DNA from: Clostridiales bacterium
Lineage (GTDB): Bacteria > Bacillota > Clostridia > Oscillospirales > Acutalibacteraceae
NCBI GenBank assembly: GCA_012517675.1
Contig: JAAYUL010000141.1
Location: 1-50,977, forward strand
Length of the DNA: 50,977 nucleotides
Reading direction: 5' to 3'
Part shown: one piece after another, positions 41,393 to 50,421 of the stretch
How the letters are laid out: each line of letters starts with the position of its first letter
Position numbering within the stretch: the first letter of the stretch is position 1
The notes under the pieces: model-generated
Databases searched by the model: none
The model's input: only the letters and a program-made list of their open reading frames with translations
What the model was told of the DNA's origin: nothing
Made by a program: the position numbers and the translations under genes

Positions 41393-43750
41393 TCACCTGG
41401 CTTCAGTTACCGGATTGATGATATTTGTCACGCTGTCCGTAGCGCTGAACCACTGGTTATGAGAATGATGGTTGGTGACGGATGCGGTAAGACTCTTATC
41501 CGTGTAATCCGTGCCCGCCGGATTTTTTGTAAAGCCGATGGTCCCCGGAGTTCTGCTCAGCTGCACGGTTCCGGCATCATACTGCCAGCTGCTGTCAATT
41601 TCCTTCACCGTATAGGTTCCTTTGGAAAGTCCGACGATGGTTTTGGAAGCCGTGCTTCCGGATCCCATGGTCAGCGTTACATAGAACGGATGAATGGTCG
41701 CACAGCCCGAAGGAGCCGTTCCTGTCACCAGGAACACAAAGCTTCGCTTTGGATCGGAGGAACCGAAGGTCCCGTCGATTGTTTTCTGAATGGTAATGCT
41801 TCCGGAAATCACATGAACCGTGTAATTGTTCCCGCTGTTATCCGTGTTATTGGCTTTATTGCCTCCCGCCGGTTCCGAGAATGTGGTCCCGCTTGTGTCT
41901 TTCATCAAAACCCATGGAGAGGAGGAGGTAAAGGTTGCCGTGAGTTTATAAGCGGTTGTCACCAGCGGCTTGACATTCTGCGGGAAGCTTTGACTGCTTC
42001 CGCTGACCCCGCCGCCGGACCACTGATAGGAAAAGCTTCCTGTCGTTCCCGACGGAACAATATACATTCCCTGCCCGGTCACATGGGCGTTGCTGTCATT
42101 CAGCGTATACGGCTGCAGCGAAGAATCCGGGACATTTTCGCCGCGGAATATGGTCGTTTCGTCAGTTCCCAGGTAGAAGATCGGCTTGACATTCACCTTG
42201 GGGGAAGTACCGAAATCAGCGCTGCCCGACGAATAGGTGATGCTGCTTGAAGCCATGACCGGGATACTGTTTCCGCCGATAAACTCTGTTTTCGCTTTGA
42301 TCCGGATGGTCTTGCTCCACCCGGGAGAACCGTTTGTATTGACCGGAACATCCTGACTGCTCCATGTAATGGTTTGTCCACTTACTGTTCCGCCGGCCGC
42401 GTCCACAATCTTGAACCTCTGATCCACCGTATAGGTCATTGTGGCGCCGCTGATCCCGCCGATTTCATGCGGAATCTGCTGGAAAATCGCGTCGACCGGA
42501 AGGGTTTCGGAGGCTTTGTAATAATAGTCGTTTCCCTGGCCGTCCTCCGACGCAATCGCTTCCATATACCCGTCCACGCGGTAATCAACTGAGCTGGAGA
42601 ACACGCCGATGGAAAAGATTGTCGCGTTGAGCGGCGAGAGTTTCATTTGATTCGCCCAGTAAATCGCCGAGCTGGCAACCGTCTGGTTGAATCCGGAACC
42701 GTGATTCGGCTCTCCGTCTGTGAAAAAGACCACGATTTTTTTCCGGTTTGACGTGTGATTTACCGGCTCATAGGACGTGGAATCCTGAAACTCATTATAG
42801 GTGGTGTGCATCGCGTAGTCGGCCGCAGTCGATCCAGATGCGTGCAAACCATCGATCGCACCGGTAATCAGGCTGTAGGAATCCGAATTTCCACATCGGA
42901 GCAACGAATAATAATAATTCGTGTTGTATGTTTTTTGTGTTAACACATGCGCCTGGGTTGCAAACCCGATGACCCCGATCCGGCTGTCGGGAGAACTGTT
43001 TTTAATGGATTCGACAAAAGCGGTCGCCGCGCTTTTCAGTTCTTCCAGCTTGGTCTGCCTTTGATAAAACTGTGTGTTGGTGTAATGCGCATAAAAGATG
43101 TATGTATTGCTGGCGGGCGTGTTGACAGCCGACGGCGTGACTTTTGTGGTGCCGTCATACCATCCCATAACCCCGGTGGTATGATACGTTACCTCTGTAG
43201 GGGTATCCGACGTATTAATAACGCCGTCGTTATTGGTGTCAGCCTTGAAAATCATATAAGTGTAACGCGGGCCCTCTGTATTGTTGGAAGGAACATTTCC
43301 CGGAGTGACACTTACATAGGTAACGCCCGCAGTCGCGGAATTTTTTACAAAGACCCGCGGGCTGCTGCCGTAATACCAGCCGTTATAGCCGTATGCATTA
43401 ACATAAGAAAGCTGCTGATACTGGCCGCTCACCAACGCGAAATAGGTTACGCTGGTCGACAGAGTTCCGGTCACCTTTTTATAGGTGGTGGACGTACTGC
43501 CCATGCTCCCCGACTCGTCAAGGACAAGGAAAATATCGCTCGGCGTTGTTTCGGTCTGGATGTTGGACGGAGCGGTAACATTCAAATCCACATCGTATGT
43601 CCGATCGTTCCAGTTTACCAGAGCCACGCTTTGATTGGCCGTAACCCCGGTCGCGCCGTCCGCCAAAGCTGAGCTGAATCCGCAGCCGACTGCCACAGTA
43701 AACGCCAGTACCGCAGAAATGATTTTCTTGTAAAACGGGCCGTATTTCAT
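41393..43750 (-). CDS. Secreted VWA-domain surface protein, first gene of the cluster
   Basis: A 785-residue secreted protein. A Sec signal peptide (about 1-30, ending 'SSALADG') precedes a VWA domain whose MIDAS motif is D78-x-S80-x-S82 ('LVLDESGSMGS'), with later MIDAS Thr/Asp candidates in 'IVVFFTDGEPNHGSG'. Inserted segments in the first half are unusual. The C-terminal third has Ig- or SpaA-like pilin repeats ('GSITIQKTIDGTFG', 'IVGLSKGTYTVKEID'). No sorting signal or transmembrane tail is seen, so it may be retained by other subunits. It may act as a tip adhesin. AAGGAG precedes the ATG at 43750. Confidence 0.85.
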   Translation of the reverse strand: MKYGPFYKKIISAVLAFTVAVGCGFSSALADGATGVTANQSVALVNWNDRTYDVDLNVTAPSNIQTETTPSDIFLVLDESGSMGSTSTTYKKVTGTLSTSVTYFALVSGQYQQLSYVNAYGYNGWYYGSSPRVFVKNSATAGVTYVSVTPGNVPSNNTEGPRYTYMIFKADTNNDGVINTSDTPTEVTYHTTGVMGWYDGTTKVTPSAVNTPASNTYIFYAHYTNTQFYQRQTKLEELKSAATAFVESIKNSSPDSRIGVIGFATQAHVLTQKTYNTNYYYSLLRCGNSDSYSLITGAIDGLHASGSTAADYAMHTTYNEFQDSTSYEPVNHTSNRKKIVVFFTDGEPNHGSGFNQTVASSAIYWANQMKLSPLNATIFSIGVFSSSVDYRVDGYMEAIASEDGQGNDYYYKASETLPVDAIFQQIPHEIGGISGATMTYTVDQRFKIVDAAGGTVSGQTITWSSQDVPVNTNGSPGWSKTIRIKAKTEFIGGNSIPVMASSSITYSSGSADFGTSPKVNVKPIFYLGTDETTIFRGENVPDSSLQPYTLNDSNAHVTGQGMYIVPSGTTGSFSYQWSGGGVSGSSQSFPQNVKPLVTTAYKLTATFTSSSPWVLMKDTSGTTFSEPAGGNKANNTDNSGNNYTVHVISGSITIQKTIDGTFGSSDPKRSFVFLVTGTAPSGCATIHPFYVTLTMGSGSTASKTIVGLSKGTYTVKEIDSSWQYDAGTVQLSRTPGTIGFTKNPAGTDYTDKSLTASVTNHHSHNQWFSATDSVTNIINPVTEAR

Positions 43751-43846
43751 TTGTACCACCGCTCCTTTTTATTGCAACGTTTGTGAGAGCTGCTTTCGTC
43801 CTGGTAAATCTCTTCAGTCAGCCATTTTGTTATTTCTTTTGGTTTT

Positions 43847-43880
43847 ATTATACCTTTGCACAGTCACAATCCGGTCACAA
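43847..43880 (-). promoter_or_regulatory. Promoter of the VWA-SipW cluster with two TTGTGAC direct repeats
   Basis: Perfect TATAAT on the minus strand (43847-43852). TTGTGAC occurs twice (43874-43880 and 43863-43869), 11 bases apart, about one helical turn, and covers the -35 position. The true -35 is poor, suggesting activation by a regulator binding on one face of the helix. The regulator is unknown. Confidence 0.5.
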
Positions 43881-44041
43881 ATAGCATTGTTTCTGTATCT
43901 TATTAAATTATTTTTTCTTTACTTTGAAACTTTCTATTGAATTTAAATACGAAATGACGATTCATTCGCTTTTCTAACGGCGGAAATTTCCTCCGTAAAA
44001 CAAAAATTACAGCATATTCCATGGGATTTGAATAACAGGAC

Positions 44042-44079
44042 AAAAAAGCCGGAATGCTTTTGCGGCATCCCGGCTTTTT
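44042..44079 (-). terminator. Terminator of dacF
   Basis: GCCGGGATGC and GCATTCCGGC pair with one mismatch around a loop, followed on the minus strand by TTTTTTG. It lies 30 bases past the stop. Confidence 0.8.
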
Positions 44080-44108
44080 CTAAACAATATATATATTTTT
44101 TTATGCGG

Positions 44109-45467
44109 TTACATTTTTCTGTATTTTTTTACTTTGCGAAGGTGTTTCTTTTTCCGGTTGTAAATCAACGCGAGGACAATATAGATAATCAGCAGCAGAA
44201 TGATGATTCCTGCAATAATCAGGAACCAGACCGAAGTGAAAACAGCCTTCAGCTTATCCGCCGTATGAAGCACTTCGCTGCGCTCCACGCTTTCAGCGGC
44301 GACCAGATTTACGGTTCCCAGCGTCTGATCCGCATAGCTGAGCGTCGCGGTCCCGATCACCTGCCCCTTTTTGACAGGCGCGCTCACCCTGCTCGGCACG
44401 TTGGTTTTAATAATCACGCTGCCCGTGGAAACATTGTTCGGCAGCATCGCCTGGCAGTTTTTCTGCGCGACCAGCCGCAGCGAATCCTTGTTCCACGCAT
44501 AGTCCAGCGGGATCTCCGCCAGAGTGTCCTGCTCCTTGACAATGGACTTCATCTGCAGGTTTTTAAAGGCCCAGCGGTACAGCTCCGCACTGTCGATCAT
44601 TTCGCCGCGCGTCGTGATCGCTTTCCCGTTCGCGTCAACGGACGGCGCCCCGAGCGCAACGCAAAGATAGGTGCTGCCCTCCGCTGTGGCGGTCGAAACC
44701 AGGCAGTAGCCCGCCTCGTCGGTATGCCCGGTTTTGATTCCCTTGGCATACTGGTAATAATATTTTCCGCCGCCTTCCCCGTTTTTATTGATCAACAGGT
44801 TTGTGGTCGACTTGCTGAACGTGGTCCCCGCGCGCGGCCCGCCGACCGGCGTGCACCGGTAAACCGTCTGGGAAGTGATTTCCGTAAAATACGGCAGGCT
44901 CATCGCGTATTTCGTGATGAGCGCCAGATCGTGCGCCGTGGTGTAGTGGTTTTCGTCCTGCAGGCCGTGCGGATTCACAAAATGCGTTCCGGTGCAGCCC
45001 AGCTGTTTCGCCTTTTGGTTCATCAGGTCGACAAACGCGTCCACGTCGCCGCCGCCGACATAATCCGCCAGCACCAGCGCGGCGTCGTTTCCGCTCGGCA
45101 CCATCATCAGGTTCAAAAGCTGTTTGGCTGTCAGAACATCATTGACCTGTATGCCGGAAAGGGAGCTGCCCGTACCGAGCAGCTTGTCCACCACTTTCTT
45201 TGAAACGGTGATTTTCGTGCCGTCCAGGTCCTTTATTTTTTCACTTGCTATAATGTAAGTCATGATTTTTGTTGTGGATGCCGGATACTGCTTTTTGTTC
45301 GGATTTTTTTCGTAAACCACCGCGCCGGTGTTCAGGTTGACCAGTTCGATTGCCGAACACTGCGGCTGATAACTGCTTGTAAAGCCCGCCGCGTTCACAT
45401 TGACGGACGGCAGCAAAACGCACAGCGTAACAAAAACCGAAAACAGGGAAAGCAACTTTTTTTTCAT
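44109..45467 (-). CDS. dacF: D-alanyl-D-alanine carboxypeptidase (PBP5/DacF type)
   Basis: A 452-residue penicillin-binding protein that trims the terminal D-alanine from peptidoglycan side chains. A signal peptide (about 1-27) precedes the S11-family catalytic motifs: SxxK at S64-T-T-K67, SGN at 125-127 and KTG at 245-247. A C-terminal beta domain and a membrane segment (about 418-442) with a very basic tail follow, suggesting anchoring by a helix rather than an amphipathic peptide. GGAGG lies ten bases before the ATG. It lies upstream of, and transcribed toward, the surface cluster, but a terminator separates them. Confidence 0.93.
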   Translation of the reverse strand: MKKKLLSLFSVFVTLCVLLPSVNVNAAGFTSSYQPQCSAIELVNLNTGAVVYEKNPNKKQYPASTTKIMTYIIASEKIKDLDGTKITVSKKVVDKLLGTGSSLSGIQVNDVLTAKQLLNLMMVPSGNDAALVLADYVGGGDVDAFVDLMNQKAKQLGCTGTHFVNPHGLQDENHYTTAHDLALITKYAMSLPYFTEITSQTVYRCTPVGGPRAGTTFSKSTTNLLINKNGEGGGKYYYQYAKGIKTGHTDEAGYCLVSTATAEGSTYLCVALGAPSVDANGKAITTRGEMIDSAELYRWAFKNLQMKSIVKEQDTLAEIPLDYAWNKDSLRLVAQKNCQAMLPNNVSTGSVIIKTNVPSRVSAPVKKGQVIGTATLSYADQTLGTVNLVAAESVERSEVLHTADKLKAVFTSVWFLIIAGIIILLLIIYIVLALIYNRKKKHLRKVKKYRKM

Positions 45468-45733
45468 GGAACTTTTGCCTCCAATGTGATATGATAAGGA
45501 AGAAAGTTTTCAGGGTGTCGCCAAGGCCGGAAAATCGCCGGATCTTCCGCGTTGCGGAGCCGTATTTCCAAGCAGAATCAGCCGGGATTTTAACGCTTCG
45601 GACACCCGCCAATCCTTCGATTGGGTCTTGAACTGCTTTTTCAGTATAAACAGTATAACAGTGTTTTCCAAAAAGATAAAGGGCAGTTTGCAATTGTTAA
45701 TAATTTGTAAGATATATCGACGGAGGAATCGCC

Positions 45734-46426
45734 ATGATTTACATAACCGGTGACACGCACGGAGAAATGGTCCGTTTCGACTCTGCACAGGCGCGAAGAC
45801 TGAAACGGGACGACACGCTGATTGTGTGCGGGGATTTTGGATTCATTTGGGAGGGCGGCGAAAAGGAACAAAAAGCCCTGAAAAAGCTGGGGGATAAAAA
45901 ATACCGGATTCTTTTTGTGGACGGCACACATGAAAATTTTGATCTCCTTGCAAAATATCCCGTTGAGGAATGGAACGGCGGCAAAGTGCGGCATATCTGC
46001 GGAAACCTGTACTACCTGATGCGCGGACAGGTTTTCACGCTGGAAAACCGCAAAATTTTCACCATGGGCGGCGGCGAAAGCACCGAAAAGCAGATCCGCA
46101 CGGAAGCCGGAACCTGGTGGGAATGCGAGCTGCCGAACATTGACGAAATGAAAGAGGCTGTCCGGAATCTGCGCGCCGCCGACATGAAGATCGACTATAT
46201 GATCACCCATGAGCCGCCGCCGCGCGTGCTGTTTCATTCCGGCACCGCGGTGGAAAACACCAATCAGCTGGAGGCATTTTTCGAACAGCTCGTGCGCCAG
46301 GTCCGGTATGAAAAATGGTTCTTCGGCTCCATGCACATCGACCGCAAGATCACGGCCAAAAACTACGCCGTATTTAACGATATTCTGCCGGTGGAACCTC
46401 CCCAGAAAAAAAGGTTCAGAAGATGA
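45734..46426 (+). CDS. Calcineurin-like metallophosphoesterase
   Basis: A 230-residue phosphoesterase. Family metal-binding motifs are GDTHG (6-10), 'VCGDFGFIW', 'VDGTHENFD' (where GTHEN replaces the usual GNHE) and a C-terminal histidine in 'MITHEPPPRV' with 'FGSMHID'. Substrate is unknown; nuclease or phosphatase activity is possible. GGAGGAATC precedes the ATG. Its stop overlaps the sbcD start by four bases, so it is translated with the SbcCD nuclease and may have a role in DNA repair, by location only. Confidence 0.85.
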   Translation: MIYITGDTHGEMVRFDSAQARRLKRDDTLIVCGDFGFIWEGGEKEQKALKKLGDKKYRILFVDGTHENFDLLAKYPVEEWNGGKVRHICGNLYYLMRGQVFTLENRKIFTMGGGESTEKQIRTEAGTWWECELPNIDEMKEAVRNLRAADMKIDYMITHEPPPRVLFHSGTAVENTNQLEAFFEQLVRQVRYEKWFFGSMHIDRKITAKNYAVFNDILPVEPPQKKRFRR

Positions 46427-47571
46427 AAATCTTTCACACCTCCGACTGGCACCTTGGGAAAATGATCTACGGGCATTCGCTGCTGCCGGATCAGGCCCAC
46501 TTTGTCAACGAAGTGTTTCTTCCCGCGGTTCGCCGGGAGCGCCCCGATCTTGTGCTGCTCGCGGGCGACATCTTCGACCGCCAGATTGCCCCGGTGGAAG
46601 CCATCCGCCTGTTCGACCGCTTTGTGTCCGATATGAGCGCGCTGCATGTGCCGCTCGCGCTCATTGCCGGAAACCACGACGGCGCGGAACGCATTGCCGT
46701 TGGAGCCGGCCTGCTGCGGCAGAGCGGCGTTTACATCGGCAGCAGCATTGCGGATGTTTTTCAGCCCGCCGTTGTCCGTGCGGGCAACGCCGAAGCCCAC
46801 GTTTACCTTCTCCCCTACTGTGAACCCGCCGCCGTGCGGGAATTTTTAAAAGACAATTCGCTCCGGAGCTTTCAGGACGCTTACACGGCATTGCTGGACC
46901 GTGTGCGCGGACAGCTTGCTCCGGGCGTTTTCAATATTCTTCTGGCGCACTGCTTTGTGATAGGCGGCGCGCTTTCCGCTTCCGAAAGCCCCACCTTTGT
47001 CGGCGGCAGCTCGGAGGTGAACCCCTCCGTTTTTGCCGGATTCGATTATGTGGCGCTCGGGCATCTGCACGGGCCGCAGCGGGCCGGGAAAAACGGAAGG
47101 TATTCCGGTTCGCCGCTGAAATATTCCTTTGACGAAGCCGGGCAGAAAAAATCCTTTACGGTGCTGGATGTGGAAAATAAAACAGCAGCAGTCAGCGAAT
47201 ACAGCCGCCCGCCGCTGCACGACCTGCGGGTGCTTTCGGGCGAATTCACACAGCTGCTGGAAAACGCGAAGGCCGCCCCTTCGGAGGATTATCTTTACGC
47301 AAACCTGAAGGACCGCGCGCCGGTCTACATGCCGATGGATCAGCTGCGCCCTTACTATCCCAACCTTTTGGGACTGAGCAGCGAATGGCTTTCCGCCGCG
47401 GGCGGAGCAGAAAAAAACGGCGAACTGCACGAGCAGCTGATGCGCCGAAAAACGGACGACCTGTATATCTTTGAGCAGTTTTTGAGCCAGATCTGCGGCT
47501 GCGAAGCGGACGACGGCGACCGAGAGCTGTTTTTGCAGGCAATGCGTCCGAGCGGGGAAGAGATCGTATGA
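46423..47571 (+). CDS. sbcD: Exonuclease SbcD (Mre11 homologue)
   Basis: The nuclease subunit of the SbcCD complex, which cleaves hairpins and DNA ends. Phosphoesterase motifs are 'HTSDWHLGK' (DxH, 7-9), 'LLAGDIFDR' (GDxxD), 'LIAGNHDGAER' (GNHD), and 'LLAHCFV' and 'VALGHLHGPQ' (GHxH). At 382 residues it has the usual length, with the capping domain at the C-terminus. The start overlaps the preceding phosphoesterase gene and its stop overlaps sbcC by four bases, indicating coupled synthesis of subunits. Confidence 0.95.
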   Translation: MKIFHTSDWHLGKMIYGHSLLPDQAHFVNEVFLPAVRRERPDLVLLAGDIFDRQIAPVEAIRLFDRFVSDMSALHVPLALIAGNHDGAERIAVGAGLLRQSGVYIGSSIADVFQPAVVRAGNAEAHVYLLPYCEPAAVREFLKDNSLRSFQDAYTALLDRVRGQLAPGVFNILLAHCFVIGGALSASESPTFVGGSSEVNPSVFAGFDYVALGHLHGPQRAGKNGRYSGSPLKYSFDEAGQKKSFTVLDVENKTAAVSEYSRPPLHDLRVLSGEFTQLLENAKAAPSEDYLYANLKDRAPVYMPMDQLRPYYPNLLGLSSEWLSAAGGAEKNGELHEQLMRRKTDDLYIFEQFLSQICGCEADDGDRELFLQAMRPSGEEIV

Positions 47572-50270
47572 AGCCGGTATCCATCACCATGAAAGCGTTC
47601 GGCTCTTATCTGGGCCAAACCACCATCGATTTTACCAAACTCGGGGAAAACCCGATTTTTCTGATCACCGGTGCAACCGGCGGAGGAAAAACCACGATTC
47701 TGGACGCCATGTGCTTCGCGCTTTACTGCCGGGCGACCGGCGGGCGCCGAAGCTGGAGCAGCATGGTGAATACCGCCGCGCCGCAGGACGCGGAAACGCT
47801 CGTGGATTTTGTTTTTCTGCTCGGGGGCGAAACCTACCGCTTTTTCCGTTCCCAGCAGCGGTACGCGGCAAGAGGCTCCGGGGCAATCAAGGTAAAGGAA
47901 GAACACTGCTGCTACCGCATGGAAGACGGCGAATGGAGCCTGATCATCAGCGGCGCGGAGTCCCGCGTGCGGGAAAAAGCGGAACAGATTCTGGGGCTGA
48001 CCTGCGAACAGTTTTCCCAGGTCATGGTGCTGCCGCAGGGGGATTTTTTAAAGCTTCTGCTCGCCAGCTCACGAGAAAAGGCGCAGATGTTCCAGACGCT
48101 TTTCGCCACGGACCGCTGGGCCAACGTCACGCTGCGGCTGAAGGGGATGGCGGAAGAGGTCCAGCAGCAGATGAAAGCGGCGGCGGCCGCGAAAGCGCTG
48201 ATTCTGGAACGCGAGGAATCTTCCACCGCGGAAGAACTGGAACAGAAACGCGCGGAAACGGAAAAAGCGCTGGCCGCAGCGGAAACGGAGCTTTCCATTC
48301 TGGAAAAGGAGCTGGAGCTGCAAACCGCCGCCTACAATTCCGCACTGATACTGAGCCGGAAATTTTCGGACTTTCAGGCGCTTCAGAACGCGATGCAGGC
48401 TTTGGACGGCAAAAAAGAGGAGATCGGGCAAAAAAAGGCCGCTCTGGCGAAAAGCCGCGCGGCGAGAACGATCTACCCGTATTTTACCGCGTTCCAAAAC
48501 GCGCGGCGCGACCACAGCGCCAAGCGTTCCGCAAACCGCGCCGCGCAGGACGCGCTCTCCCGCGCGGCGGCGGAACGGGAGGCGGCGCGGGAGCTGCCCA
48601 ACGCGGTCAGGGAATACCGCGAAAAGGCCACCGCGTCCGCGCAGCAGGCCGTCCGACTGGAAGCCGCGCTTGACGCGGCAAAACGCTATCAGAAAATCCA
48701 GGACGGCCTGAAGCAGAACGAAGCCCGCTTCGCCGCCGCGCAAAAGGAGCAGGACCAATACGCCGCGGCGCTCCAAGACGCGCAGACCCGCTTTCAGGCG
48801 GGCCGTACATACCTGGAAACGGCGCGGGCGGAAAGCCGGGAATTTCCGCGTCTTGCCGCGGAAGCGGACCGGCTGGTCCGGCAGAACGCCGCGGCGGCCC
48901 TCGCTGCCGGGCTTGAAGACGGCACCCCCTGCCCGGTCTGCGGCGCGGTTCACCACCCCTCCCCCGCCGCGCAGAGCGCGGAGCTGGAAGCCGTGCGGGA
49001 AAAGCTGAAGCAGGCAACAAAAGCCGGTGACCGACTGGAAAAATATGAAAAGCGCCTGCGGGAACTGGAGGAAATCCAAAAGAACGCGCAGGAACGGCTG
49101 AATGCCGTACAAAAAGCGTCAACGGAACTGGAACGCGGCCGCGCCTCCCTGAATGCGGCGGCGAGCGAGCTTGCCGCCGCGCTGAACGGACAGAGCGACC
49201 CCAAAAAGGCCGAGGCGGACCTGCTTGCCGCAAAGGCAAAGGCGGTGGAATATTCCGCCGCTGCCGACCGCGCGGAGCACCGCATCACGGAAACACAAAG
49301 CGCCGCGGCGGGCGCACAGGCCGCCGCGAAGGCCGCGCGGCAGGCGGAGGAGGAGTCCGACGCCGCGCGGCAGGAAACGGAAAGCCGCTGGATAGAACAG
49401 GCGCGGGCCGCCCACTGGGACCCGGAAACGGATTTTTCCAAAATTCTGCTCAGCCCAAACGAGGAAGCCGCAGCGGAACGGGAACTGGAAAATTACGGCG
49501 CGGCGCTGCATTCCAGCCGGGAACAGCTGGAAAAATTAAAGCAGGAGCTGAACGGCGCACAGCAGCCCGACACGGAATCCGCGAAACAGCGGCTGGACGA
49601 TATCCGGCAAAAAGCCAGCCAGACCGCGCAGCGCAAAGGTATGCTGACCCGCACCGCGGAAGCCGTGCGCGGCTCGCTGAAAAAGCTGGCCGAGCTGGAC
49701 CGGCAGAACGCCGGGCTGGAGGAACGCTATGCGCGCACCAGCCGCCTTTCCCTGCTGCTTGCCGGAAAGACAGGGATGAAAATCCCGCTGCATCAGTTTG
49801 TTCTGGGTATTATGCTGGACGATATCGTTTCCTGCGCGAACCAGTTTTTCTCCATCTTCAGCAACGGAAGGTACCGCCTGAACCGGGTTTCGGGCGCGTC
49901 GGGCGGAAATGCGCTCGGCGGCCTCGACCTGCAGGTGTTCGACGCTTACAGCGGCGGAATCCGCGGGGTGGAAACGCTTTCCGGCGGCGAGCTGTTTCTG
50001 GCGTCTTTATCGCTCGCCTTCGGCCTGTCCGACGTGGTGCAGGGTTATTCCGGCAGCGTCCACCTGGATTCCATCTTTATCGACGAAGGGTTCGGTTCCC
50101 TGGACCAGGACACGCTGGACACCGCCATGAAGGCCCTTCTCACCATCCGGCAGAAGGGCCGCACCATCGGGATCATTTCGCATGTGAGCGAGCTGAAAAC
50201 GCGCATTCCCGCTCAAATCGTGGTTTCAAAAGCCGCGGACGGCGGCAGCGTGGCGGAAATTATTGCATAG
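47568..50270 (+). CDS. sbcC: Exonuclease SbcC (Rad50-like ATPase)
   Basis: A 900-residue SMC-like ATPase partner of SbcD. Walker A is GATGGGKT (35-42), with a Q-loop after 'FSQVMVLPQGDFLK'. Two long coiled coils flank the zinc hook 'CPVC' (C455, C458). The C-terminal lobe has signature 'TLSGGELFLASLSLAFGLSD' and Walker B/D-loop 'LDSIFIDEGFGSLD'. The coiled coil is very alanine-rich ('RAAQDALSRAAAEREAARE'), reflecting local GC content. The stop is TAG. A short intergenic region with the uppP promoter follows. Confidence 0.95.
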   Translation: MKPVSITMKAFGSYLGQTTIDFTKLGENPIFLITGATGGGKTTILDAMCFALYCRATGGRRSWSSMVNTAAPQDAETLVDFVFLLGGETYRFFRSQQRYAARGSGAIKVKEEHCCYRMEDGEWSLIISGAESRVREKAEQILGLTCEQFSQVMVLPQGDFLKLLLASSREKAQMFQTLFATDRWANVTLRLKGMAEEVQQQMKAAAAAKALILEREESSTAEELEQKRAETEKALAAAETELSILEKELELQTAAYNSALILSRKFSDFQALQNAMQALDGKKEEIGQKKAALAKSRAARTIYPYFTAFQNARRDHSAKRSANRAAQDALSRAAAEREAARELPNAVREYREKATASAQQAVRLEAALDAAKRYQKIQDGLKQNEARFAAAQKEQDQYAAALQDAQTRFQAGRTYLETARAESREFPRLAAEADRLVRQNAAAALAAGLEDGTPCPVCGAVHHPSPAAQSAELEAVREKLKQATKAGDRLEKYEKRLRELEEIQKNAQERLNAVQKASTELERGRASLNAAASELAAALNGQSDPKKAEADLLAAKAKAVEYSAAADRAEHRITETQSAAAGAQAAAKAARQAEEESDAARQETESRWIEQARAAHWDPETDFSKILLSPNEEAAAERELENYGAALHSSREQLEKLKQELNGAQQPDTESAKQRLDDIRQKASQTAQRKGMLTRTAEAVRGSLKKLAELDRQNAGLEERYARTSRLSLLLAGKTGMKIPLHQFVLGIMLDDIVSCANQFFSIFSNGRYRLNRVSGASGGNALGGLDLQVFDAYSGGIRGVETLSGGELFLASLSLAFGLSDVVQGYSGSVHLDSIFIDEGFGSLDQDTLDTAMKALLTIRQKGRTIGIISHVSELKTRIPAQIVVSKAADGGSVAEIIA

Positions 50271-50337
50271 CATTGTTTCCTTTTGCCCGGATTGAAACCG
50301 TACGGCGGCCTGTTCGCGGTTGATTTCTGATGCGCGC

Positions 50338-50366
50338 TTGTATTTTCGGAATAAAAAGAATATAAT
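50338..50366 (+). promoter_or_regulatory. Promoter of uppP
   Basis: TTGTAT (50338-50343), 17-bp spacer, perfect TATAAT (50361-50366), about 55 bases before the start codon. Confidence 0.6.
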
Positions 50367-50421
50367 GGTGCAGATGGTTTTTCGCCATCGATAATTTAAT
50401 CTGAATTTGAGGATGATGCAA

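Larger units (their letters stand above)
43751..44108. other. Leader and promoter region of the surface cluster, and 3' region of dacF
   Basis: The first 130 bases contain a leader of about 90 bases, the promoter and repeat elements listed separately. From about 43890 to 44035 the DNA is AT-rich without a supported gene; a terminator for dacF follows at 44042-44079. Confidence 0.5.

Noticed and set aside
44028..45203. 391-residue plus-strand frame antisense to dacF
   Set aside because: DacF motifs (STTK, SGN, KTG) are intact on the minus strand; this frame is a codon-bias shadow.
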